From: Stentor roeselii
Taxonomy: Eukaryota; Ciliophora; Heterotrichea; Heterotrichida; Stentoridae
Direction of reading: 5' to 3'
Length of the DNA stretch: 60,122 nucleotides
Assembly: GCA_006503475.1 (NCBI GenBank)
Contig: RSEH01000278.1
Location: forward strand, 1 to 60,122
The position numbers and the translations under genes are program-made. Positions 1 through 9,828 of the stretch are shown here, in pieces. The notes beneath the pieces are model-generated. The model had not been told where the DNA came from, did no database searches, and saw only the letters and a list, made by a program, of their open reading frames with translations. Position 1 is the first letter of the stretch. Each line of letters starts with the position of its first letter.

Positions 1-569
1 GTATTTAGGTGATTGTTAATGGAAGTTGAAACTTTTCTTGAGAGTTATTGGAAATGATTTAGTTGTTTGTAATGAATGTTTGAATTTTTATTATTAAAGA
101 ATTAATGAATAGGTAGGATTTGAGATCGATGAATGATTATTAAGATTTAGAGTTTCTTTGAATATTTTATTAGATGAGATTGAAACCACTATTCGTTGTT
201 CATTTTGTGATGTATATAGTGAGTAAGTAAACATCTAAATTATAATAAAATTTATCAACTAACTTTAGTATTATTGTTCTAGAATTCAAAAGACTATACA
301 TTTCTAGTAAAATTCAAGAATTTTCAAATTTGATCAAAATAAATAATACAAAGCTACTCTTTTTAATAAAACCATTTCAAATCTCTCCAAAAAATAAATC
401 TCATATATTAAACAAAATCCATCTAACTTTAAACAAAAAATTTCCACCTTTATCCAAAACCTAATTTAAAATAATGAAACTTTCCTTTCATAAGACTTCT
501 TGAAAACCAAAATAATAAAATCTTTCCAACCCTTTAAGTTCCTTATAATAATCTCCGAAAAATGAATTA
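1..569. other. gene-free left edge
   Basis: I see no supportable gene here. Every frame is broken by stops on both strands. From about 350 to 560 the plus strand is rich in A and C, which resembles the 3' side of other minus-strand genes in this window, so part of it may be the 3' flank of the small gene that starts at 881. No telomeric repeat is visible at the edge. Confidence 0.5.
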
Positions 570-881
570 TTAAAATATCACACACTTGCAAACATTTGAA
601 CAGCAAACCTCTTGATTCAAACAACATATTTTTTTAGTCAAAGGTTCCTTTTGAATAGTTTTTCGATACGAATTCGATCTTGCGAAGCTATTATTAGACC
701 ATAAGTTAATACTTTCTAAAGAAGGTCTGGCGACAGCAGATCCAAAGGCAGGATGTTCAACTCTGCTAGTCTCAGAAGAGTTGCTTGACCCAGAGTCACT
801 CTTAGGTCCAAAAGTAAAGATGCTCAATGAAGAATTGCAGGAGTCGAGTCTTCTATGACGGGATTTGAGTTCGTAAGCCAT
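570..881 (-). CDS. small serine-rich protein with C-terminal CaaX box
   Basis: This 103-residue protein has no family I recognise. The middle is rich in Ser and Asn and looks disordered. The last 20 residues are Cys-rich and end in C-V-I-F, which fits a CaaX prenylation signal; the same four residues end mammalian R-Ras2. Farnesyl or geranylgeranyl attachment and membrane anchoring are therefore a fair inference. A second protein here, at 32228-32788, ends in C-V-L-F after a similar Cys cluster. The ATG follows an AT-rich stretch, and only 21 bp separate it from the stop of the condensin gene upstream on the same strand. The reading frame is short, but the CaaX ending and the gene-like spacing support it. 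Confidence 0.6.
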   Translation of the reverse strand: MAYELKSRHRRLDSCNSSLSIFTFGPKSDSGSSNSSETSRVEHPAFGSAVARPSLESINLWSNNSFARSNSYRKTIQKEPLTKKICCLNQEVCCSNVCKCVIF

Positions 882-902
882 TTAATTAAATCATTTGAGA
901 TT

Positions 903-3626
903 TTATTTTGGGACTGAAATTTTTTTGGAGTTTTTACTGGATGATAGGATTTTCTTACTTTTTGGAAGAGATTCACTTTGAACACCTTTTATGAAAAGTT
1001 CTTTGAAAACTTTTGATGTTTCTTTTGCTGACTTGTAACTTTCTTTTAATGAATTTTCGATGTGGGAATTGTCTTGATGTATCAGCTCTTCATTTAAAAT
1101 TCGTTCTTGGATTTGTTGAAGAAGTTTTGATAAACTAGAATTTTCTCCGACTTTTAGGAGAGGTTTAAGTAATTTTAAAATTATCCATAGTTCAACTGGT
1201 AAAAGCTTGTTAATTTCAATGTTTTCAGATAGTTTTGCATAAATTCCAGATTCATCGTCAAATGGATTTTGACTGATTTCAGTGAGATAAAAGTATAAAA
1301 TGTCCATCTCATAAGTAAAAGCAGTTACTTTCATATATTTGTTCGAATCAAAAGAGTTCCAAACAAGAAAGAAAAGTTTTTTTATATTTAAGTAAGAAAA
1401 ATTTAAGTCTTCGATATTTGAATGTCCCGAAAGTGCCTCGCTTGAAATTTTTAGGAAAACTTTGATTGACTTTAAAATTGTGCAAGGATATTTCTTAGTT
1501 ACAAGATCTAAATTACTAAAAAATATATGCAAGATCTGCTTGATATAGGCTTCTTCTTTAGTATTAAAATATGCAAAAATCAGTATTGTAAGAGCCAAAA
1601 CAGAGTCAATATGACTGATGATTATGAGTTTACAGAAGCCTTCTAAAGCTAGAGCTTTGATATAGGTGTTGAAATTGTGGCAATATCTAAGAAGCTTTTC
1701 TAATAATTTGTCATGAGTGATTATATCCACATTTAGAGGCTGAGACGGTTTATAAATCATGTATATATCAAAAAGTGATTTCAGACAAACCATCTCAATA
1801 TAAGTGTCAGTCCCTTTCAAAGCAAGTTCAAAATTCCGTTTATACATCTCAAAAAGTTCAGGGTTATGAATAATAATCTGAGTTAAACATTCAAAACTCA
1901 CTTCCTGAATCATTCCTCCATCAACAGTAAGTCCAGTTTGCAAAATCGAATCAAGACATTCCTGCGGGTCCTTAACAAAACTTCCAACTTTACTCTGTCT
2001 AAAAATTTCAGAAGTGATAACAATCATGCGAAAATTTTTTTCTGAATTGAGGCAAAGAATTTTTTCAAGTCTTGTTTCGATCTGAACAGCACGTTTTAAT
2101 TTTTCATTTTTTTCCCTGATGATTTCTTCAATATTTCTCTTTTTCATAGATTTAAGCTCATTATCTAAAATATAAATTTCTTCATCAATATACTCCAGTT
2201 CTTCTCTTAGTTCATTTTCAACAAGTCGATCCTCAACATTTTCATCAGTAATCTCATTAAGAATCTCGCTTGTCAAGTTAAAAAATTCATTATTATGGTG
2301 TTGAACAAGACTTTTTATTGTTTTAACAGCGAATTGAATTACATCTAATGGAGAACTATGGAAATAGTTGAAATATTCGAGTTTTAGGTAACTGTTTTCG
2401 AAGTTAGTGAAAGGTCCTAGCTTTTCGATGTTGATTGGATAAGAAATGCAGAGCTTTATTAGTTCGTTAATTAGCGCACTTCTGACTCTTTCTTCATGGA
2501 TATCAAGGCAGAGGCAGAGACGAATCATTGACTGTGTAAAAAAGTGAGGGATTAAAGGGTGAGAGTAAGAAAGTAAATCCAGAAAGTATTTGTAATCCAG
2601 CATTTCATGCAAGATGTGACTACTTCTTTTATTCAATTCTTCTATAGTCAGAACCGAAACTAGAATTTTTCCTATATTATCATCGACATCATGGAGTAGG
2701 TAATCAATATATGAATTTTTAATTCGGTCAATTAAAACACTTGAATCTTCAGATTCAATAAATTCAATAAAAAAATTTTCTATCTCGCTTTGTTGTTGAA
2801 TTGAAAGAGTGATGAAATCGATTTTTTCTAAAAAATTGTTCAAACCAATGCTAGTTATAAAGCAGAAAAGGAGGGTTTTCATTTGAGATTTAATGCTTGA
2901 ACATCTTTCTTCTTTATACCTAAAGACTAGTCTTTGAACAACGCTAGGTTTTAGATTTTCGATGCCGAGACTTGAGATCTTTTTAATCACTAACGATCGT
3001 ATATCATTGTCAACATCTTCAATCAATCCACAAAATTCCTCAAGATTATGCAGTCCACAAATAACAAACTCCAACGACTTAAATCTCATCTCTTTAATAC
3101 GTTCAAAACTAGCGAATTTCAACAACTCAGCCTCAAAATTCATAGACCTTGCAATATTCAAAGCAACTTGCCTAATAGCAAAACTTTTATCATAAAGAAT
3201 ATTTAAAGTTTTTTCTCTTAAAAACTGTTCAATTTTCACTAATTTTTTTTCATTATTCCATTTTTTCAAAGGCAAAAAGTAAAGCAAAAAAGTTGCAGTC
3301 CCAAGGCGGGAGTAAAAATCTTGAGTATCTAGAAGAATAAGCAGAAAATCAACAATTTCAGGAATGAAGAAATTATTTTTAAGAGTTTTTGATTCAGTAG
3401 CGACTTGATCCAAGAAACTTTTGAGTATTTTCAAGACCTGAGAGGCTTTGTTGTCATGTCTATAATTTAAAATTGCTTGAGCTGAGATATTTTTGAAAGT
3501 TTTTAAGAATTGGTTGTAGTTTTTTTTCATTAGATCTTGAAGGGATTGAATAATTTGAAGATTGCTTGTTTTATTGTTTAGTTGGTTGTTGATATGTTTG
3601 ATGACTTGACGATCCGATAAACTCAT
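903..3626 (-). CDS. condensin complex subunit 3 (CAP-G, HEAT-repeat)
   Basis: This 907-residue protein matches the non-SMC condensin subunit CAP-G (Ycg1/Cnd3), which helps the SMC2-SMC4 ring compact chromosomes. It is alpha-helical throughout in a HEAT-repeat pattern. Two blocks are diagnostic: the N-terminal stretch around residues 60-170 (RHDNKASQVLKILKSFLDQV, then DKSFAIRQVALNIA) and the central Cnd3-type block TGLTVDGGMIQEVSFECLTQ near residue 600. A charged, probably disordered segment interrupts it near residues 465-510, and the tail is Lys/Ser-rich. Length is near the usual 900-1,000. No intron is needed. It sits in a same-strand run, 70 bp from the channel gene. I am confident of the family and less so of the exact start. 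Confidence 0.85.
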   Translation of the reverse strand: MSLSDRQVIKHINNQLNNKTSNLQIIQSLQDLMKKNYNQFLKTFKNISAQAILNYRHDNKASQVLKILKSFLDQVATESKTLKNNFFIPEIVDFLLILLDTQDFYSRLGTATFLLYFLPLKKWNNEKKLVKIEQFLREKTLNILYDKSFAIRQVALNIARSMNFEAELLKFASFERIKEMRFKSLEFVICGLHNLEEFCGLIEDVDNDIRSLVIKKISSLGIENLKPSVVQRLVFRYKEERCSSIKSQMKTLLFCFITSIGLNNFLEKIDFITLSIQQQSEIENFFIEFIESEDSSVLIDRIKNSYIDYLLHDVDDNIGKILVSVLTIEELNKRSSHILHEMLDYKYFLDLLSYSHPLIPHFFTQSMIRLCLCLDIHEERVRSALINELIKLCISYPINIEKLGPFTNFENSYLKLEYFNYFHSSPLDVIQFAVKTIKSLVQHHNNEFFNLTSEILNEITDENVEDRLVENELREELEYIDEEIYILDNELKSMKKRNIEEIIREKNEKLKRAVQIETRLEKILCLNSEKNFRMIVITSEIFRQSKVGSFVKDPQECLDSILQTGLTVDGGMIQEVSFECLTQIIIHNPELFEMYKRNFELALKGTDTYIEMVCLKSLFDIYMIYKPSQPLNVDIITHDKLLEKLLRYCHNFNTYIKALALEGFCKLIIISHIDSVLALTILIFAYFNTKEEAYIKQILHIFFSNLDLVTKKYPCTILKSIKVFLKISSEALSGHSNIEDLNFSYLNIKKLFFLVWNSFDSNKYMKVTAFTYEMDILYFYLTEISQNPFDDESGIYAKLSENIEINKLLPVELWIILKLLKPLLKVGENSSLSKLLQQIQERILNEELIHQDNSHIENSLKESYKSAKETSKVFKELFIKGVQSESLPKSKKILSSSKNSKKISVPK

Positions 3627-3696
3627 TATCTTAGTTGAGATGATTAAAAGATCGGCATAAAATTATCTTTAAATAATCAATAAACTTTTAAGGTTA

Positions 3697-5457
3697 CTAA
3701 TTAAAGTGGTCTAAAACAGGTAAAATCTGTAAATCAATCAAACCCACCAGATGCTCCTTTGCAATATCCCATTCTGTAGTCCCTTTCTTAAACCCTTCCA
3801 TAATTTTAAGCATATTCTTGAGTTCTCTAACGATTTTATCATCAAGTATAGTGTTCATATTCTGTATATTGATTAAAGTGATTTCATCATAAAAAATTTT
3901 ATTCGATTTCTTTCCTGAATTCAAAATTTTACTAAATGCGGCCTGACTCTGATTCTTTTTTTTCTCATCATCTCCTTTGACACTCTCTTCTTTTTCTTCA
4001 TCACTCGACTCATCCCCTCTTAAAATCGGGTTATCCTTTAGTGATGAGAAGCTTCTTTCAACAATCGCGATAAACAAATTATGAACACAGCTGCCTTTCA
4101 ATTACCATATGAAAAAAACAACAAAGCTGTAATAATAAAGCTGACCAAGAAACGAACTTTGCTGATAAGTCGCTAATGAAAACGCGTAGACTGAGTCACC
4201 ATTAACTACTGCATAGTTTGCGAGAAGGCTCATTGGAGTAGAAGGAAAAACACCTGTTTCCCAAAAAACACATATTCCGAGAAAAGCGTATCCCATGAAT
4301 ATTGGAATAATTCCGATTATATATAAACCGATTGTTTTGAAACTTCGGTGAACTGTATCGACTATTGTGTATGAATGAGAACGATGGTCTAAAAACCTTA
4401 GAGAACTTATCCAGGCGAAAAAACAACCGAAGGCAACTACGAGTTCATAGATGTTTAGAGCTGTGTTTCTGTTTATTAGTGATAGGATACCTCCGAAAAT
4501 CTGGAATAGGTTTCCGATAATAGCGATTATTACCCAGAAGTTAAAAAACTTCAGCTTTTCTGATATTCGGAGTTGTTCCCAGGCTTTTATTAGTCCAACT
4601 TTAGGACCTTGTTGATTTGCTGCGATATTGGAGACTAACTCTAGTCTTTTGTGGATGTAGTTTGCTATAGCACATAAGGAGCAGAGTGCAAGAACTATAA
4701 CTGCACAGTCAATCCAGAAGTAGTTCTTGAAAAAGTGTCCTAATTAGTCAATACTTCCTTCATTATTACAATATGTCCGATGGGTATCGAGTTTTGTTCC
4801 GACAGTTCCATGATAAGTATAATCAAACTTTTGATATATGTCCCATTCATAGCATTTTGAGGCAAGGTGTATGTACTTATCGATATCGTGTCGGAGAGTG
4901 AAAGTGATTTCAAATCTTTTTACTAGTTCGAGGTAGTCTTTGACATCTGATCTGCTAAACGGTCCGAGATCGTTATTATAAAGTTTATATTGAATTTCAT
5001 ATCCTTTATCAAGTGCTTTTTCATTATCAAAGTACTCAACTAATAATTTAGGTGCTTTTTTCCTTCCATCATCATCGTAATGATAATCATAATCATCAAT
5101 TGTATAGCTATTGATATCATAATACTTGTCAACGGACTTCTGAACAAAGTTGATCAATCCCTTAATACCAAAAATATTGTAAGAATTAGTTATTTGCGTA
5201 TCTCCTCCAGAAGCATCTTTGTTGAGAAAAATTTTATTCCAAAGTGTGTACTGATTATATGAATAAGTCGTGCTTCTATTCACGATTAACATAATTTGTG
5301 AAGTAGTTGCAACAACCAACAAAACTTGTATAAAGAATTTCCAAGGGAACTTGCCATAAACTTCATATTTCTTCATTGGTGGCATGTAAAGTCGATGCTT
5401 GATGTTGTCAATTTTCACCATTTTATATATTTCACCCAAAAGAATTAACCTGCCCAT
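3697..5457 (-). CDS. mucolipin-like TRP cation channel (TRPML/PKD family)
   Basis: Two 15-nt introns, 4740-4754 (GTATTGACTAATTAG) and 4091-4105 (GTAATTGAAAGGCAG), join three exons into a 576-residue protein. It has the polycystin/mucolipin plan: a first membrane segment right after a basic N-terminus (KFPWKFFIQVLLVV), a large extracytosolic loop of about 200 residues, then five more membrane segments. The pore region before the last helix carries VNGDSV, matching the NGD pore motif of mucolipins. The last helix runs into LFIAIVERSF, typical of this family. Mucolipins release cations from endolysosomes; that role here is inferred. The cytosolic tail is rich in Glu/Lys. A start at the second Met (about 5421) is also possible. 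Skipping either intron would truncate the channel. Confidence 0.85.
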
Positions 5458-5597
5458 TCTGTAAGCCTCTTACTTAATAACTCCTATCAAATATTAAAAT
5501 TTTTCCTTTACCCCTATTAACTAATTACTTTCCTAATTCTCCATAATTTCTTTCCAATACAAGAAACCCTAAAATCTAGTCATCAACTTCTTAATCA

Positions 5598-7199
5598 TTA
5601 GTTTTTATGAAATTTTATCGGCTCAGGGTACTCCAAAGCATCATTTTTTTTCATCCTTTTAATCCCACATCGATTTTTAAAATCATTACACATGACGTTC
5701 TGATGATGAAAGCATTTCCTAAACCGAACCTCAACATCTTTCACTTCTTCAAAGTCCTTCCAAAAGCGTCTCATGAAATCAACAAAAGCGACCCAAAGTT
5801 CAAGTTGATCATTTTCCATAAGTCTCGATTCTCTCTGTAGTCCAAATTCAAAAACTTTTCTAATCCTTTCCAGTCTTTCCTGATTATTTTCAATATTTTT
5901 CAAGGCACTAATATAAAGAAAATAAAGACTTTTCTGATCAGAGGCTTTTTCCAGGCTTTTTTGGTAAATTTCAAGTGTTTTTTCGAGGTTTTTACTTGAA
6001 TTATTTAAAAATCTGCAGTATTCTCCAGTGACGAAGACGATACAAGCAGAGTCTCCAGAATTGAAGCTGACATCAAGAGCTCTTGAAAATAAAAGATCTG
6101 CTCTTTCAAGTGATTTTTCTCTTCTTTCCAGATGAGCATGTCTTAGAAGAGCGTCGATGAGCCCAGGAGCGACTTGTTCATAGGCTTGTTCATATAACTT
6201 CCTTGCTTCATCAAAGCAGCCATGAGTTTCTTCGAAGATTCCTTGAGCTACAAACACTTCAGGTCTTTTACTTAAAAAATCCTTGTTTGCCCTTTGGTAA
6301 AGTTCTCGAGAAGCTTGTACTCCTTCAGTTTTTTCTAAGAAATCTGCATATCTAACCCAGAACTCACTGTAATAACAACAAGGAACAATACATCTTTCAA
6401 ATAAAAGCTTTACTCTTACAAGATCTCCTTCTTTTTCTTCAAATTCCAGGTATTTTCGCCAGTTTGAAACTTGCTCAGTATCTAGAGGCTTGTTTGAAAA
6501 ATTTGACCTTTTTATTGCTTGTTCGAAATTTTTTCTTTTGTTGTTTTCTTGGCAAACTTTTTCATAGGCGTGAACTGCTTCGTCTTTTTTTGATTTTTTC
6601 AGTTCTTCCTGGTCTTTATACTGCGTATCGATGAAGTTTTTGAATCTTGAGTAGTACTCATAAAGTTTATTTGTAGGAAAAGATAAAAGTAATCCGAATA
6701 TTTTTTCCATTCCTTCAAAATTTTTCTGTGACTTTTCAAAATCTAGGAATTTGTCCCATAATAAATTCGATGAATAGACTTGACCACTACTCGCTGTAGC
6801 CCTCGTGAATAGTTCTCTTGCATCTTGTGGAGGACAATGCTCGACTTTCCAGATGCAGTAATGAAGCCAAAGATCGGTACTTACAGGAATAAACTTAAGT
6901 CCTTCTTCAAAGGTGCAGATGACCATTTCAGTATTACCTTCCAAACTGTAGGCTTCAGCAAGTTTTCGCCATACAGGGTAGTACTGGGGAAATTCGTGTA
7001 AAAAGTCTTGATATACGATTTTGTTCCGTTCTGAGGATTTCTAATTGAGTTTTACATATTTTTCAACCTGTTTGATTAGTTCGAGCCACATCTCGAAATC
7101 TTGAGGGTTGGCATCGACCTGAGTCCTCAATCTTGCTTCTTCCTCGCGTTCTTGAGTCATGAAAGAGTTAGCAAAGTCGACATCAACAATTCTCAACAT
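5598..7199 (-). CDS. pre-mRNA-processing factor 39-like HAT-repeat protein
   Basis: One 15-nt intron, 7041-7055 (GTAAAACTCAATTAG), joins a 48-codon first exon to the rest, giving 528 residues. The protein is a chain of HAT repeats with recurring W-x2-Y and F-E-R/E patterns (for example LWLHYCIWKVEH, ELWVAFVDFMRRF), in the order and spacing of PRPF39/Prp39, a U1 snRNP-associated splicing factor. It is shorter than animal PRPF39 (over 600), mainly at the termini. The ATG at 7199 opens a conserved start (MLRIVDVDFANSF) that reaches the first HAT repeat through the intron. It is divergent from the oxidoreductase, with only 20 bp between the two start codons. Confidence 0.82.
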
Positions 7200-7219
7200 T
7201 TATTATTGAATCCTCTATA
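7200..7219. promoter_or_regulatory. 20-bp divergent intergenic spacer (bidirectional promoter)
   Basis: Only 20 bp lie between the ATG of the minus-strand PRPF39 gene and the ATG of the plus-strand oxidoreductase gene. The spacer is AT-rich and reads CTCTATA directly before the plus-strand ATG. Both genes must be transcribed from this spacer or from inside the neighbouring coding sequence. That it is a promoter is inference from position. Confidence 0.55.
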
Positions 7220-8224
7220 ATGATGAAAGCCGTAGTTTTGACAGCTCCTGGAAAGTTTTCGATTCAAGAGCTACCAATGCCTGTGCCTCAATCAGGAGAG
7301 GTGCTAGTCCGTATAGAGTCTAGTCCAATAAACCCTTCAGACGGTGCTTTTCTGTTGGGTCTGTACAGCACTGAGAAGACTTTTCCATGTGTTCCTGGCT
7401 TCGAAGCGTCCGGAACCGTTATTTCCAGCGGCGGAGGACTTCTCGGCTGGAGGCTTGTCGGTAAAAAAGTGGCTGTGGTCAGTGACAAGGGCCAGGGTGT
7501 CTGGGCGCAGTTCACTGTAGCCCCTGCGAAGAGTTGTGTGCCTCTGCCAGAAAATATTCCTTTCAACCTCGGATGCTGCTTTTTCGTCAATCCACTCACC
7601 GTCATCATGTTCATGGAAAAAATAAAAGAACAGAAGCATCGCGCTGTCATTCAAACTGCGGCTTGCTCTGCATTGGGAAAAATGCTACTCAAGTATTGCA
7701 TGCATGAACGGGTTCCTATTGTTAATATTGTTAGGAGATCTGAACAGGTCGAAACTTTAAGGCAAATGGGAGCGGAATTTGTTTTGAATTCTAGTGATCA
7801 GAATTTTGAAAGGGAGTTGAAGGAAATTAGCGCAAAATTGGATGCTACTGCTGCTTTTGAATGTGTTAGTGGAGATACCACTGGGAAGGTCTTGAATGCT
7901 ATGCCTGAAGGATCTACTCTTTACTTGTATGGAGCGATGAGTATGAGTGCCGCTGAAGGAATAAACCCTTCTGGTATTATTTTTGGAAGGAAATCATTAC
8001 AAGGCCTTTGGCTAACTAACTGGGTGAAAAAACAAGGACTTTGGAAATTATATAAGGCTACCAATAAAGTTATTGAGTTACTGCCGACTATCCTTAAATC
8101 TGAAGTTTCTAGAGAGTTTCCAATGGAAAATTTAGATGAAGCACTTGAGTTTTACAAGGCAAACATGTCGGCTGGAAAAGTCATTTTGAAGCCTCATCTT
8201 CTTGAAGGGAAAACAGGTAATTAG
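7220..8224 (+). CDS. zinc-independent MDR oxidoreductase (quinone / enoyl reductase-like)
   Basis: This 334-residue protein belongs to the medium-chain dehydrogenase/reductase superfamily. The N-terminal GroES-like fold runs to about residue 125, with the typical blocks SGEVLVRIESSPINPSD and PGFEASGTV. A Rossmann domain follows (VIQTAACSALGKMLLKYC, then VRRSEQVETLRQMGAEFVLN). The C-terminal block PMENLDEALEFYKANMSAGK is also classical. The GHE-type zinc ligands of alcohol dehydrogenases are absent, so it should act like quinone oxidoreductases or trans-2-enoyl-CoA reductases, with NAD(P)H. The substrate cannot be told from sequence. Two ATGs begin the frame; either could be used. Confidence 0.8.
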   Translation: MMKAVVLTAPGKFSIQELPMPVPQSGEVLVRIESSPINPSDGAFLLGLYSTEKTFPCVPGFEASGTVISSGGGLLGWRLVGKKVAVVSDKGQGVWAQFTVAPAKSCVPLPENIPFNLGCCFFVNPLTVIMFMEKIKEQKHRAVIQTAACSALGKMLLKYCMHERVPIVNIVRRSEQVETLRQMGAEFVLNSSDQNFERELKEISAKLDATAAFECVSGDTTGKVLNAMPEGSTLYLYGAMSMSAAEGINPSGIIFGRKSLQGLWLTNWVKKQGLWKLYKATNKVIELLPTILKSEVSREFPMENLDEALEFYKANMSAGKVILKPHLLEGKTGN

Positions 8225-8650
8225 TTATTAATAGATTGAGAAAGTTTATTATTCTAATCTTTAATTGATTTTGGCTGTTTATCATTAATAGCTTTTTGTA
8301 TTCAGTATTAAGGTGATTAAAATTATTTATGTTATTAAATGCACAGCATCTTATATATTAAGGATACTATATATCTGACAATCGAAATTATTATGAAAAA
8401 TATTCGTCCAACATAACTGTATTTCATTTGATAATTAAAATCATTCTTTTGATATAGATTTAATATTTAACTATAATGCGATTATAAGAATTAACTAATT
8501 TAAAGATTAATTTACTTTTAATGATTATAAATTAGCAATCTATATCACATATATTAATCAAAATAGTTAAATTTTAAACTGGGTAGACTATCATTTCTTT
8601 CCTTATACCTAAATTAATCCAATTAATAAACCTTCATTATTAAAAACTAA
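8225..8650. other. intergenic, convergent 3' ends
   Basis: This AT-rich stretch lies between the 3' ends of the oxidoreductase and the minus-strand gene at 8651-9592. Both strands are full of stops and I see no repeat, RNA gene or coding relic. It is one of the few roomy convergent gaps in a window where other convergent pairs almost touch. Confidence 0.5.
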
Positions 8651-9592
8651 CTAAAATCCTCCCCTCATCATGACTGAAGGGTCAATTCCCATAGCTTTGG
8701 ACATAACATTTTGCAATTTATTCCTGATATCCTCCCATTCCGGTTCCTTATCAATTCCATAAGTACTCAAAGCAGTAGCAATTTGATTTTCATCATATCC
8801 AAACTTTCTATAAACCTCATCACCTTCACGAATCTTAATAAGTATAAAGTCAATAGGACTAGTAGCAGGATGTCTCGTAAGAAAATCTTCTAAATACCCA
8901 CAAATATATTCCATAACTTCTCTAAGTTTCTCTTTAGTAAAGCTTTCAGGAAGAGTGACTCCAGCTTGCAATGTTTTTTCAGCCATTTCCTCTAAAGCCC
9001 TTCCAATAGCAGGTTTCGATGCATGAGCTTTGCAAGAATTTTGAAAGATTCCAGGATTTATTCCGAATTGAGTGCAAACTTCTCCCGTTATGTTAAGCAA
9101 AAGTCGCTCTTGGAATTGAAGTTGTTCGAATGCGATTTGTTTCCATCTTTCTTCGTCGACTTCGTAAACTTCTTGTCTTCTTCTCATGAACTCTGTGTTG
9201 CTTTCAACTAGTTTTATCTTTGTGCTCTCGGTCATTCGGTCGATTAGGGTCAGGAGGTCTTGCTCTGAGATTACTCCTTGAGAGACTTGAAGTTTGGAAT
9301 CTCCAGGGTTGTGTCTGTACATCGCGTCTACTGATGAAGCCATGTATCCTGCTGCTGATAAGTCTTCATCGACCAGGAATAGCAGGACCGATTCCCTGTT
9401 TTCCAGGTAAGCAGTGAGTAAATCCTGCAAGGTCTTGATCTGCACGTCATTGAACAAAACTTTAAAGTTGACAGCTCCAGTCTTGTTATAAACAGCAGAG
9501 TAAAGTTCTTCAATAGTAAGCGGGGGGCGTTCAAGATCATAGGAGTCATCATCATCCGTAAGTTTAAGTCTGATAGTGACTCTCGGCTCCAT
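8651..9592 (-). CDS. conserved-looking protein of unknown function
   Basis: I do not recognise this 313-residue protein. The first 80 residues read like a small beta-grasp or PB1-type domain (VTIRLKLTDDDDSYDLERPP, then FKVLFNDVQI and SVLLFLVDED), but that is only a shape impression. Residues 105-180 are charged helix. The C-terminal half has regular amphipathic segments and ends in GIDPSVMMRGGF. Codon use is that of a normal gene and the frame is long and unbroken. No signal peptide or membrane segment is visible. Its upstream region contains the 21-bp tandem repeat array at 9685-9828, which may act in its regulation. Confidence 0.7.
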   Translation of the reverse strand: MEPRVTIRLKLTDDDDSYDLERPPLTIEELYSAVYNKTGAVNFKVLFNDVQIKTLQDLLTAYLENRESVLLFLVDEDLSAAGYMASSVDAMYRHNPGDSKLQVSQGVISEQDLLTLIDRMTESTKIKLVESNTEFMRRRQEVYEVDEERWKQIAFEQLQFQERLLLNITGEVCTQFGINPGIFQNSCKAHASKPAIGRALEEMAEKTLQAGVTLPESFTKEKLREVMEYICGYLEDFLTRHPATSPIDFILIKIREGDEVYRKFGYDENQIATALSTYGIDKEPEWEDIRNKLQNVMSKAMGIDPSVMMRGGF

Positions 9593-9684
9593 TTTAATGG
9601 TGAAAGTTCGAACTCCAAATAAAACTTTCTAAAAAACTATTTTCCAGTCTTAAAAAAAATCTTCATTCCGACAAAATCTTGATT

Positions 9685-9828
9685 GATTAAGTTAAATAAG
9701 CCTTTGATTAAGTAAAATCCGCCTTTGATTAAGTAAAATCCGCCTTTGATTAAGTTAAATCCACTTTGATTAAGTAAAATCCGCCTTTGATTAAGTTAAA
9801 TACGCCTTTGATTAAGTTAAATACGCCT
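9685..9828. repeat. 21-bp tandem repeat array, about 7 copies
   Basis: Units begin GCCTTTGATTAAGT and end in AAATCC or AAATAC. Full units start at 9700, 9721, 9742, 9763 (one base short), 9783 and 9804, with a partial unit at 9685-9699. Copies differ at few positions. The array fills most of the 234-bp gap between two minus-strand genes, ending at the TAG stop of the F-box-like gene (9827-9829) and lying about 100 bp upstream of the next start codon. The 21-bp period equals two DNA turns, so every copy presents the GATTAAGT core on the same helix face. There are no spacers, so this is not a CRISPR array. Confidence 0.85.

Noticed and set aside
9685-9828. CRISPR array
   Set aside because: Units are contiguous with no spacers, and the genome is eukaryotic.
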